From assembly GCA_031284185.1 (NCBI GenBank), contig JAITAJ010000100.1, positions 1-13,726 on the forward strand: a stretch of 13,726 nt of DNA. The letters are read 5' to 3'. The position numbers and the translations under genes are program-made. Shown here piece after piece: positions 1 to 6,059 of the stretch (position 1 is its first letter; each line of letters opens with the position of its first letter). The stretch is from Accumulibacter sp. (lineage in GTDB: Bacteria > Pseudomonadota > Gammaproteobacteria > Burkholderiales > Rhodocyclaceae). The notes beneath the pieces were generated by a model. The model had not been told where the DNA came from. It saw only the letters and a program-made list of their open reading frames with translations, and did no database searches.

Positions 1-41
1 TTCGCGCCGGGGGATGGACGAAAAACCGGGCGCTCGGGGTT
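1..41 (+). repeat. Intergenic repeat, truncated copy A (right half)
   Basis: The window opens inside a copy of the local repeat. Bases 1-8 are the loop and right half of the GC hairpin (TTC then GCGCC), followed by the tail that reads GGATGGACGAAAAACC and CGCTCGGGGTTC. Bases 1-42 match 89-130 with two mismatches (29-30 GG against 117-118 AA), so this is a direct repeat with an 88-base period. The left arm lies outside the window. Confidence 0.8.
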
Positions 42-130
42 CAGAGGACAGAATCTTGAGAGGACAGAAGACAGATCGGCTTGGGCGCTTCGCGCCGGGG
101 GATGGACGAAAAACCGAACGCTCGGGGTTC
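42..130 (+). repeat. Intergenic repeat, copy B, upstream of holA
   Basis: The left arm (42-76) is built from GACAGAR-type heptamers. It is followed by the hairpin GGCGC (84-88), TTC loop, GCGCC (92-96), and a tail ending in CGCTCGGGGTTC. Bases 42-96 are almost identical to the reverse complement of 3222-3277: one mismatch and one gap over 56 columns. The copy ends about 37 bases before the holA start, so it probably lies in the holA leader or in the space after the upstream gene, which in betaproteobacteria is usually lptE and is not in the window. Confidence 0.85.
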
Positions 131-166
131 GGGGAACAGGGGTTTGAGAGGATAGAGGAATAGGCC

Positions 167-1192
167 ATGCGACTTCGGGGGGAACAGCTTGCCGCTCATC
201 TCGAAAGGGATTTGCAGCCGCTGTATACCATTTACGGCGACGAGCCGCTGCTGGTCATCGAGGCCGCGGACGCGGTGCGCGGCGCGGCGCGGCGACAGGG
301 CTTCACGGAACGCGAGGTGCTGACCGCGATGGCCGGGTTCAACTGGAATGAGCTTGGCAACGCGACACGTAACATGTCGCTGTTCGGCGGACGCAAGCTG
401 GTCGATCTGCGCATTCCGGGCGGCAAACCCGGCCGGGACGGCGGCGCGGCCTTGCAGGACTATTGCGCGCGACTCTCGCCGGACGCGCTGCTGCTGGTGA
501 CACTGCCCGGCCTCGATTGGGCCGAGGAAAAGGCCGTCTGGCTCAAGGTGCTCACCGAGGCCGGCGTGACCCTCAAGCTGGTGCCGCCGAACCTCGGAGA
601 ACTGCCGGCCTGGATCGCCGGACGCATGCAAGGCCAGGGACAGAGCGCGGATAGGGACGGTCTGCGCTTCATCGCCGAACACGTCGAAGGCAATCTGCTC
701 GCCGCGCGCCAGGAAATCCTCAAGCTCGGCCTTCTGTACCCGCCAGGGAAGCTCTCATTCGAGCAGATACGCGACGCCGTGCTGAATGTCGCGCGTCACG
801 ATCTGGACGGCTTGCGCGAATCCTTGCTGGCGGGCGATCTGGCGCGTCTGGCGCGGACGCTGGAAGGGCTGCGTCAGGAAGGCGAGGCGCCTCCCCTGAT
901 CCTGTGGGCGATGACGGAAGAAGCGCGCGCGCTGGCGCAAGTCAAGACCGGCCTCGCCGAAGGCCAGCCGCCCGACCTGCTTCTGAAAGACGCGCGCGTA
1001 TGGGGCGCGCGGCAGATCCCGTTCAGAAAAGCGTTGCAGCGGATCGGCGCGTCTCAGGCAATGGCGGCCCTGCGGCTCGCCGCCCGCATCGACCGGCTGG
1101 CCAAGGGCATCGGCGCGGGCGAAGTCTGGGACGAATTCCTGCGCCTCGGCCTGCTGCTGTCGGGACGCCCGGTTCCCTGCGACGAAGAATGA
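167..1192 (+). CDS. holA: DNA polymerase III subunit delta
   Basis: This is the delta subunit of the clamp loader. It opens the beta sliding clamp so that the gamma/tau complex can load it on primed DNA. The 341-residue length is normal for HolA. The N-terminus (residues about 5-60) has the family pattern of LxxLYTIYGDEPLLVIEAAD followed by an AAA+-like fold. A FGGRKLVDLR segment lies near residue 73, the middle has the LxxGDLARLARTLEGLRQEGE helices, and the C-terminus is the helical collar region. ATG at 167 has a plausible ribosome site (GAGGAATA) about 5 bases upstream. HolA next to proA is a common betaproteobacterial order, normally preceded by leuS and lptE, which would lie to the left. 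The gene is convergent with the small minus-strand gene; only 13 bases separate the two stop codons. Confidence 0.95.
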   Translation: MRLRGEQLAAHLERDLQPLYTIYGDEPLLVIEAADAVRGAARRQGFTEREVLTAMAGFNWNELGNATRNMSLFGGRKLVDLRIPGGKPGRDGGAALQDYCARLSPDALLLVTLPGLDWAEEKAVWLKVLTEAGVTLKLVPPNLGELPAWIAGRMQGQGQSADRDGLRFIAEHVEGNLLAARQEILKLGLLYPPGKLSFEQIRDAVLNVARHDLDGLRESLLAGDLARLARTLEGLRQEGEAPPLILWAMTEEARALAQVKTGLAEGQPPDLLLKDARVWGARQIPFRKALQRIGASQAMAALRLAARIDRLAKGIGAGEVWDEFLRLGLLLSGRPVPCDEE

Positions 1193-1205
1193 CCGGAAAC
1201 CGGCG

Positions 1206-1454
1206 TCAGCCGGGACACATTGCCTCGTCGTTTTCCAGCACATCCGGCGCGAGATGCTCCCAAAGGCAGTCATCGCCCCATTCAGGCTCGTTGTTCAATC
1301 CACGGCGGCACTCGCTTTGCACCAGACATTCACCGAGGCAGCTCTCCTCGACGACGACGACGGCCAGCTCGGGATCGACCTTCCTGCTCCCGTCCCAAAA
1401 GCTGCAAGTCGCGCAGAGTTTCAATTCGGCAGGAAGAATCAGTTTCTTGTTCAT
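1206..1454 (-). CDS. Small cysteine-rich protein of unknown function
   Basis: I do not recognise this 82-residue protein. It has seven cysteines (residues 14, 17, 39, 43, 49, 63 and 80). They include a CATC pair followed by FWDG, and a C39-x3-C43-x5-C49 cluster, which suggests a small zinc- or iron-sulfur-binding fold. Tryptophans (20, 59, 65) sit near the cysteines, and the protein is acidic towards the C-terminus. There is no signal peptide or membrane segment, so it is probably cytoplasmic. I chose the ATG at 1454 because GGGAGTGG lies just upstream on the minus strand; the frame stays open 19 codons further, but that extension runs into an intergenic repeat. The gene is convergent with holA and divergent from proA. 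It is likely real, because cysteine spacing and codon choice look protein-like, but there is no functional evidence. Confidence 0.7.
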   Translation of the reverse strand: MNKKLILPAELKLCATCSFWDGSRKVDPELAVVVVEESCLGECLVQSECRRGLNNEPEWGDDCLWEHLAPDVLENDEAMCPG

Positions 1455-1472
1455 CGTAAAACCACTCCCTTC

Positions 1473-1570
1473 CAGAGGGTGGAAGACAGAGGACGGAAGG
1501 CAGCCAGCCACGCGGCGCTTCGCGCCGCCGGACTCGTCTGCCCGCTGTCTTCTCTATTGCCTGTCCTCTG
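1473..1570 (+). repeat. Intergenic repeat, copy C
   Basis: This is a complete copy: left arm with CAGAGGGTGGAAGACAGAGGA, a perfect hairpin GCGGCGC (1512-1518), TTC loop, GCGCCGC (1522-1528), and right arm CTGTCTTCTC...CTGTCCTCTG (1545-1570). The arms are complementary to each other, so the whole unit could fold as an extended stem-loop. Confidence 0.85.
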
Positions 1571-1645
1571 ATAGCGACTTTGCGCGAAGGCTCTCGCCGC
1601 TGGTTAGTTTCTCGGATACGGATGAAACGGTTCATTCCCAGGGGG

Positions 1646-1733
1646 CAGAAGGGAGAGGACAGAAGACAGCCAATTACGCGGCGCTCGCGCCGCCAAACCG
1701 CCCTCTGTTTTCTCTGTTTCCCGTCCTCTGACA
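1646..1733 (+). repeat. Intergenic repeat, copy D
   Basis: The left arm has AGAGGACAGAAGACAGCC (about 1654-1671). The hairpin core is GCGGCGC (1678-1684), TC, GCGCCGC (1687-1693), one loop base shorter than copy C. The right arm ends in CCGTCCTCTG (1721-1730). Its last bases run straight into the -35 box of the proA promoter. Confidence 0.85.
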
Positions 1734-1756
1734 CGTCCGGCCCAACGATTTATAAT
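1728..1756 (+). promoter_or_regulatory. Sigma70-type promoter for proA
   Basis: CTGACA (1728-1733) is one base off the TTGACA consensus, and TATAAT (1751-1756) is a perfect -10 box. The spacer is exactly 17 bases. Transcription should start near 1763, which leaves a leader of about 65 bases before the chosen proA start. It also rules out an upstream in-frame ATG at 1755 as the true start. The -35 box is formed by the outer edge of repeat copy D. Confidence 0.8.
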
Positions 1757-1829
1757 GAAACCTTTTTGGAAACCTGCCGATTTTGTTCGTCACGCCGGAG
1801 CGATGATTATAACTGTGAACAGGCCGGAT

Positions 1830-3086
1830 ATGGATATTCAACGCTACATGACGACCATCGGGATGCGGGCGAGAGAGGCCTCCCGGCACGTCGCGCGCGC
1901 CGACGCCAACACCAAGAACACCGCGCTCCTGACGCTGGCCGACGGCATCCGGCGCGACTCCGGCGTCTTGCTCGACGCCAACCGGCAGGATATTGCCGCG
2001 GCGCGCGCCGACGGGATGGCGCCGGCGATGATCGACCGCCTGACGCTGAATGAAAAAAGCGTCGCCGCCATGGCCGCCGGCATCGAACAGGTGGCGGCGC
2101 TGCCCGAGCCGGTGGGCGAGATCACCGATCTGAAATTTCGTCCGAGCGGCCTTCGGGTCGGCAGGATGCGGGTTCCGCTGGGCGTCGTCGGAATCATCTA
2201 TGAGGCGCGTCCGAGCGTCACCGCCGACGCCGCCGCGCTGTGTCTGAAGTCGGGCAACGCGGCCATTCTGCGCGGCGGTTCGGAGGCCATCCGCGGCAAT
2301 CGCGCGATAGCCGCCCTGGTGCATGAGGCGCTGCTGGCGGCGGCCTTGCCGCGGTATGCCGTGCAAGTCGTCGATACCACCGACCGCGCGGCGGTCGGCT
2401 GTCTGGTCACGATGCGCGAATACGTTGACGTGATCGTGCCGCGTGGCGGCAAGGGCCTCATTTCGCGTCTGCTCGACGAAGCCAGGGTGCCGATGATCCA
2501 GCACCTCGACGGTAATTGTCATGTGTATCTCGACGATGACGCCGAGCCGCGGATGTCGGTTCGCATCGTCGAAAACGCCAAGACGCAGCGTTACGGCACC
2601 TGCAACACGGCCGAGTCGCTGCTCGTCGCGCGGGCGCGGGCCGAGGACCTGTTGCCGCCGGTGGCGGCGATGCTGCGTTCCAAGGCCGTGGAAATCCGCG
2701 GCTGTGAAGAGACGCGGGCCTTGATCGAAGACGCGCTGCCGGCGAGCGAGGAAGACTATGCCCGTGAGTTTCTCGCCCCGATCATTTCGGTCAAGGTGGT
2801 AGACGGAATCGACGAAGCGATCGACCACATCAACCTTTACGGCTCGCACCACACCGACACCATCGTCACCGAGAACTACAGCAAGGCCATGCGTTTTCTG
2901 CGCGAAGTCGATTCGGCGTCGGTCATGATCAATGCCTCGACGCGCTTTTCCGATGGTTTTGAATACGGCCTGGGCGCGGAGATCGGCATTTCCACCGACA
3001 AGATTCACGCGCGCGGCCCGGTCGGCCTGGAAGGTCTGACCAGCCAGAAATGGGTCGTGCTCGGCACGGGGCAGGTCAGGGGGTGA
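1830..3086 (+). CDS. proA: Glutamate-5-semialdehyde dehydrogenase (gamma-glutamyl phosphate reductase)
   Basis: This cytoplasmic enzyme carries out the second step of proline synthesis: NADPH-dependent reduction of gamma-glutamyl phosphate to glutamate-5-semialdehyde. The frame is open from 1755, but that ATG overlaps the -10 box. The ATG at 1830 gives 418 residues (MDIQRYM...), the usual ProA length and N-terminus. An ATG at 1803 is possible but has GGAG only two bases upstream. Family features are PLGVVGIIYEARPSVT, the SGNAAILRGGSEA nucleotide-binding segment, VPRGGKGLI, the catalytic-cysteine region YGTCNTAESLLV (Cys about 258), and the C-terminal FSDGFEYGLGAEIGIST. It is transcribed alone from its own promoter and is convergent with the HDOD gene. 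The stop TGA abuts the first heptamer of the next repeat. proB is not in the window. Confidence 0.96.
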   Translation: MDIQRYMTTIGMRAREASRHVARADANTKNTALLTLADGIRRDSGVLLDANRQDIAAARADGMAPAMIDRLTLNEKSVAAMAAGIEQVAALPEPVGEITDLKFRPSGLRVGRMRVPLGVVGIIYEARPSVTADAAALCLKSGNAAILRGGSEAIRGNRAIAALVHEALLAAALPRYAVQVVDTTDRAAVGCLVTMREYVDVIVPRGGKGLISRLLDEARVPMIQHLDGNCHVYLDDDAEPRMSVRIVENAKTQRYGTCNTAESLLVARARAEDLLPPVAAMLRSKAVEIRGCEETRALIEDALPASEEDYAREFLAPIISVKVVDGIDEAIDHINLYGSHHTDTIVTENYSKAMRFLREVDSASVMINASTRFSDGFEYGLGAEIGISTDKIHARGPVGLEGLTSQKWVVLGTGQVRG

Positions 3087-3277
3087 CAGAAGACAGAAGA
3101 CAGAGGACAGAGGACAGAGGACAGAAGACAGTTTCAGAAGACAGAAGACAGATAAATTTGCGGCGCTTTGCGCCGGGTAAGATGGAAAAAACCCATCGCT
3201 TGGTTTTTCCTTCCCTCTTCCGGCGCGAAGCGCCGCAAGCCGATCTGTCTTCTGTCTTCTCAAGATTCTGTCCTCTG
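3085..3277. repeat. Composite inverted repeat (copies E1 and E2) between convergent genes
   Basis: This is two repeat units head to head. E1 (plus orientation) starts with a run of GACAGAA/GACAGAG heptamers at 3085-3131 and has the hairpin GCGGCGC (3160-3166), TTT, GCGCCG (3170-3175). E2 (minus orientation) has GGCGC (3222-3226), GAA, GCGCC (3230-3234) and complementary heptamers to 3277. The centre is a further inverted repeat, GGAAAAAACC (3184-3193) against GGTTTTTCC (3202-3210). The whole 193 bases therefore form a large imperfect palindrome filling the gap between proA and the HDOD gene. It could act as a two-way transcription stop, although no clean U-run is present. Confidence 0.85.
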
Positions 3278-3286
3278 ACCCTGACC

Positions 3287-4153
3287 TCACTCCAGCGCGG
3301 ACCGCATTTCATGCGCATCGGTCTCGATCTGTGGCAGGAAATCTGAATACTTGTCGCGGAAGAATTTGATTTCGTCTTCCTGCGAGCCGCTGTCCAGGTG
3401 CAGCCACACGTAACACCCACCGGCCAGAAGGTTGCTGACATAAACGACGTCGGCCAGCGTCTTGAGATCACCCGGAAAAGGGCGCACGTGGTCGTGATCG
3501 GCGGACGCCTGCGCGATCTCCCGCGGCAAGCCCAGCGTTTCGAGCAAGGTCACGCCAATCGCCTCGTGCCATTGCACGATGATGTGCCGGAGGGTATCGG
3601 GCCGCTCGCGTAGTTCGGGATATTGCGCTCCCCGATACAACATGTAGAAGGCGCCGAGATCATGCACCAGACCGGCCAGCAGCGCTTCCTCCGACCTGAC
3701 CTTGGTGTAGGTATGCGCCAGTATTCGCGCGGCCGCCGCGCTGAGAATGGAATGTTCCCAGAGATTCCGGGCGAGCTTGGCAAAGTCGACCATTTCCCTG
3801 GCGTTGAGAATTTCTCCCACGGCCACCGACATCGCCGTGGTGCGCACGACGTCCAGACCGAGCCGGTTGATGGCCGACGGCAAATCACGAACCTGCTGCC
3901 CGGCGGCATAAAGCGACGAATTGGCAAGACGCACCAACTTGGCGGCTACCAGCGGTTCGACCTGGATGATTTGCGCGATACGCACGAGGGTGAGATTCGG
4001 ATTCTGCAACTCCTTGCGCAAGCGCAGAATGGCGTCGAAACACGTCGGAAACAACACCTCGCCGGCAAGCTCACGGGCGATGTCCGCAAGCATGCCGAAA
4101 CGCTGCGCCGCGAGTTCTTCACCGATCTTGTCCTTGTCGGAGCGTTTGTTCAT
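3287..4153 (-). CDS. HDOD-domain protein
   Basis: A 288-residue protein dominated by an HDOD domain (about residues 33-230), a relative of HD/HD-GYP phosphohydrolases found in signalling and stress proteins. Visible HD-like residues are WEHSILSAAAARILA, EALLAGLVHDLGAFYML, QWHEAIGVTLLETLGLP and ADHDH, so most of the usual histidine and aspartate positions are kept. The N-terminal part has the typical LRKELQNPNLTLVRIAQIIQVEPLVAAKLVRLANSS segment. No sensor, GGDEF, EAL or kinase domain is attached, and there is no membrane segment. The start ATG at 4153 has no strong ribosome site. It is transcribed alone, convergent with proA and divergent from tpx. The ligand and the cellular role cannot be read from the sequence; a role in second-messenger or stress signalling is inference from the family. 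Confidence 0.88.
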   Translation of the reverse strand: MNKRSDKDKIGEELAAQRFGMLADIARELAGEVLFPTCFDAILRLRKELQNPNLTLVRIAQIIQVEPLVAAKLVRLANSSLYAAGQQVRDLPSAINRLGLDVVRTTAMSVAVGEILNAREMVDFAKLARNLWEHSILSAAAARILAHTYTKVRSEEALLAGLVHDLGAFYMLYRGAQYPELRERPDTLRHIIVQWHEAIGVTLLETLGLPREIAQASADHDHVRPFPGDLKTLADVVYVSNLLAGGCYVWLHLDSGSQEDEIKFFRDKYSDFLPQIETDAHEMRSALE

Positions 4154-4185
4154 GGTCCACGGATGCCGATACCGTCAAAGCGGCA

Positions 4186-4191
4186 ATCATA
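4186..4191 (-). promoter_or_regulatory. Possible -10 box for the HDOD gene
   Basis: On the minus strand TATGAT lies 33 bases before the HDOD start codon, which would give a leader of about 25 bases. The expected -35 position (near 4209-4214) reads GGTATT and does not match consensus, so this is a weak call. Confidence 0.3.
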
Positions 4192-4288
4192 GCAGCCTAA
4201 TGAGAAAAAATACCAGAAAGAGACTCCCTGTCCGCCGGCGGACGCCGGGTCAATCAAGCGCTCGGAGAATTTCACGCGCCGGAGATCG

Positions 4289-4386
4289 GCTGCCTCGCTC
4301 GGCGGCTGCGCCGGCAGCAAGGACGAATGACTGCCACACGGCGAACACGGCACGCTCGCCTGGCCTCTGTCCTCTGAGTCCTCTGG
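4289..4386 (+). repeat. Intergenic repeat, decayed copy F
   Basis: Only the right arm is clear: CCTCTGTCCTCTGAGTCCTCTGG at about 4364-4386, three CCTCTG units. A weakened GC hairpin, GGCG (4301-4304), GCTG, CGCC (4309-4312), enclosed by GCTGCC (4289-4294) and GGCAGC (4313-4318), may be the remnant of the core. The left arm is not recognisable. Confidence 0.55.
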
Positions 4387-4487
4387 GTAGCGAACTTTTC
4401 CATGATAGTGTTGACCAATGACCGCTGGTTTCATCTGCCCCGCGCAGTTCCATTTCCCCGGATTTCTTGACATAAAGGATGACGTTC

Positions 4488-4991
4488 ATGACAAGCACCA
4501 TTACCCTCGGCGGAACCCCCATCAGCGTCGCCGGCAACTTCCCGCAGAAAGGCCAGACCGCGCCTGGCTTCTCGCTCGTCGGCAACGGCCTCGCCGACGT
4601 GCTGCTCAAGGAGTTCGACGGCAAGCGCAAGATTCTGAACATTTTTCCGAGCATCGATACGGAGGTCTGCGCTACCTCGGTGCGTACCTTCAACAAACGG
4701 GCCGGCGAATTGCGCGACACGGTCGTGCTGTGCGTCTCGGCTGACCTGCCGTTCGCTCAGAAGCGCTTCTGCGGCGCCGAGGGTCTGGACAACGTGCTCA
4801 CCCTGTCGCTCATGCGTGGCCGCGAATTTCTCAGGAACTACGGCGTCCAGATCGCCTCCGGCCCGATGGTCGGCGTCGCCGCGCGCGCCGTGATCGTCCT
4901 CGATGAGAAGAACCGGATACTGCACAGCGAACTGGTCTCCGAAATCAAGAACGAACCGGATTACGACGCGGCGATCAGGGCGCTGTCCTGA
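4488..4991 (+). CDS. tpx: Thiol peroxidase (atypical 2-Cys peroxiredoxin)
   Basis: This enzyme reduces hydrogen peroxide and alkyl hydroperoxides with thioredoxin as electron donor. It has 167 residues from ATG 4488, the standard Tpx size. Both redox cysteines are in the family positions: the peroxidatic Cys61 in FPSIDTEVCATSVRTFN and the resolving Cys95 in ADLPFAQKRFCGAEGLDNV. The N-terminal TSTITLGGTPISVAGNFPQ is characteristic. An in-frame ATG at 4479 overlaps the ribosome site AAGGA (4475-4479), so 4488, with eight bases of spacing, is preferred. It is a single-gene unit, divergent from the HDOD gene and convergent with the GIDE-like gene. The stop codon sits in a small tandem repeat. Confidence 0.96.
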   Translation: MTSTITLGGTPISVAGNFPQKGQTAPGFSLVGNGLADVLLKEFDGKRKILNIFPSIDTEVCATSVRTFNKRAGELRDTVVLCVSADLPFAQKRFCGAEGLDNVLTLSLMRGREFLRNYGVQIASGPMVGVAARAVIVLDEKNRILHSELVSEIKNEPDYDAAIRALS

Positions 4992-5007
4992 ATCCTGAAT
5001 CCTGAAT
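4987..5007 (+). repeat. Three tandem copies of CCTGAAT across the tpx stop codon
   Basis: The heptamer CCTGAAT occurs three times without a break; the first copy contains the tpx stop TGA (4989-4991). The same 7-base period is seen in the arms of the neighbouring repeats, but the heptamer itself is different. Confidence 0.9.
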
Positions 5008-5027
5008 GCGGTCTTCGCGCGTTCCGG

Positions 5028-5106
5028 AAGATAGAAAACAGAAGACAGCCGCTTGCGCGGCGCTTCGCGCCACCGGATTTTCACTGTCCCTGTCTCATGC
5101 CCTCTG
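5028..5106 (+). repeat. Intergenic repeat, copy G, overlapping the 3' end of the GIDE-like gene
   Basis: Left arm with AAACAGAAGACAGCC (5036-5050), hairpin GGCGC (5059-5063), TTC, GCGCC (5067-5071), right arm CTGTCCCTGTCTCATGCCCTCTG ending at 5106. The right arm lies inside the minus-strand gene that ends at 5081 and encodes its last residues and stop codon. The copy fills most of the 89-base gap between the convergent stop codons of tpx and that gene. Confidence 0.8.
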
Positions 5107-6031
5107 ATGGATATCGCAATATCTTTTCGCTTTTTCCGTCTGTGAATTGCAGCGCCCACGGAATTTCTCCGAGGGCGCCCAGGAAGACGGCCAGGTGAAA
5201 GATGGACCATAACAGGTAGCGGCGGGCGAGCCGGTTCGGGTCGATGTTGGAAAGCAGGTAGTAACGGCCGTTGCGCGGGCGGCTCAGCGTATGGACGCCG
5301 GATTCGTCGCGCGCTTCCCGATGCATCCGGGAAACCTCGCGGCGCGCGGCTTGGCGCGCCAGACCCCATTCCTTTTCGTTGAGTTCGCCGTTGCCGTCCA
5401 GGTCGAAACGCCCGAGCAGCGCCGGCTGATCCGTTTTCCAGGCGCTCAGCAGTTCGCTCACGTCGCGCCGGGCATCCAGGTCGACCATTCCGCCGCCCAG
5501 GGTCCTGAATTCACCGAGCGCATAGATGCGGTCGTCGATCAGTAGATTCCATTCGGTGTAGCGGTGATCCCCCCGCCGCCAGGTGTTCCCGTACCGGGTC
5601 AGAATCTCGGCGTTTTCCACGTCGACCACGCAGCGCCCGCTGCCGTCGTCGATCAGGAAGGAGAGCTGGCTTTCTCCGCTGTCGACCGTTTTCCAGGATC
5701 GGCCATTTTTTTCTTCCACCCGCCAGCGATACCACAGGCAGGGCCGCTGGGTCAGGTGGGAAAGCAACGGGGAATCGTCGAGCGGCCGACCCGTGCCGGA
5801 TAGTTCGACGTAGCCCTGCGCCGCCGATGCGATGCGCGACGTGGGCATGTCGGTGATCGCGCGCCGACGCCGCAGGGTGGAATACCAGGCGAACAGGCTG
5901 AGGACCGCCATCAGGACGAGACAGACGATCCAGACCGCGCGTGAATTCGCCTTGATTCCGACGATGAGAAACAGGAGCTGAAAGCCCGAGGTGATGAACT
6001 GGCCGTAGCTTTTTCGGAGGTTGAGGATCAT
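5081..6031 (-). CDS. GIDE-domain membrane protein with an EF-hand
   Basis: A 316-residue membrane protein with two N-terminal hydrophobic segments (about residues 12-27 and 32-53) and a third near the C-terminus (about 272-292). Between them, TSRIASAAQGYVELSGTGRPL, PCLWYRWRVEE, and LSFLIDDGSGRCVVDVENAEI resemble the GIDE domain of MULAN-type E3 ligases and its bacterial relatives; no RING finger is present, so ligase activity is not implied. Residues 210-221 form a textbook EF-hand loop, DLDGNGELNEKE, with acidic or amide residues at positions 1, 3, 5, 9 and 12, which suggests calcium binding. The gene lies 28 bases after lemA on the same strand, and GIDE-like proteins beside lemA are a known pairing, so they probably act together at the envelope. 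The last residues (GMRQGQ) are encoded by an intergenic repeat. Function is unknown. Confidence 0.75.
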   Translation of the reverse strand: MILNLRKSYGQFITSGFQLLFLIVGIKANSRAVWIVCLVLMAVLSLFAWYSTLRRRRAITDMPTSRIASAAQGYVELSGTGRPLDDSPLLSHLTQRPCLWYRWRVEEKNGRSWKTVDSGESQLSFLIDDGSGRCVVDVENAEILTRYGNTWRRGDHRYTEWNLLIDDRIYALGEFRTLGGGMVDLDARRDVSELLSAWKTDQPALLGRFDLDGNGELNEKEWGLARQAARREVSRMHREARDESGVHTLSRPRNGRYYLLSNIDPNRLARRYLLWSIFHLAVFLGALGEIPWALQFTDGKSEKILRYPSEGMRQGQ

Positions 6032-6059
6032 GCCCGCGTTCGCCGTGAACGGGCGTCTG

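Larger units (their letters stand above)
1455..1829. other. Divergent intergenic region with two repeat copies and the proA promoter
   Basis: These 375 bases separate the small cysteine-rich gene (-) from proA (+). They hold two complete repeat copies (about 1473-1570 and 1646-1733) and a strong sigma70-type promoter for proA. The first repeat begins within 20 bases of the small gene's start codon, so that gene's leader is made of repeat sequence. No convincing -10/-35 pair was found for the minus-strand gene, and no further gene is supported. Confidence 0.7.
4154..4487. other. Divergent intergenic region between HDOD gene and tpx
   Basis: These 334 bases contain, from left to right: a possible minus-strand -10 box (TATGAT, 4191-4186) for the HDOD gene with a weak -35; a perfect 14-base palindrome GTCCGCCGGCGGAC (4230-4243); a decayed repeat copy (about 4289-4386); and the tpx ribosome site. 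No convincing tpx promoter was identified. No gene is supported; an open minus-strand frame at 4150-4473 has no protein-like features. Confidence 0.6.

Noticed and set aside
1481..1570. CRISPR-like array from the recurring GACAG/CTGTC motifs
   Set aside because: The copies are scattered singly between genes, have complementary arms, and lack regular spacers or cas genes.
1755..1829. Longer proA start at 1755
   Set aside because: The ATG overlaps the perfect -10 box TATAAT at 1751-1756, so it would lie upstream of the transcription start; the extra 25 residues are not typical of ProA.
1674..3290. 538-codon open frame on the minus strand opposite proA
   Set aside because: It mirrors a clearly conserved enzyme and runs through repeat sequence at both ends. 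Its translation is Arg/Asp/His-rich without domain patterns, as expected opposite a high-GC gene.
4150..4473. 107-codon minus-strand frame upstream of the HDOD gene
   Set aside because: It crosses a repeat remnant and the promoter region, and its translation has no protein-like pattern.
5028..5106. Classical Rho-independent terminator between tpx and the GIDE-like gene
   Set aside because: The GC hairpin is strong, but no U-run follows on either strand; it is better described as a member of the repeat family, although it may still reduce read-through.
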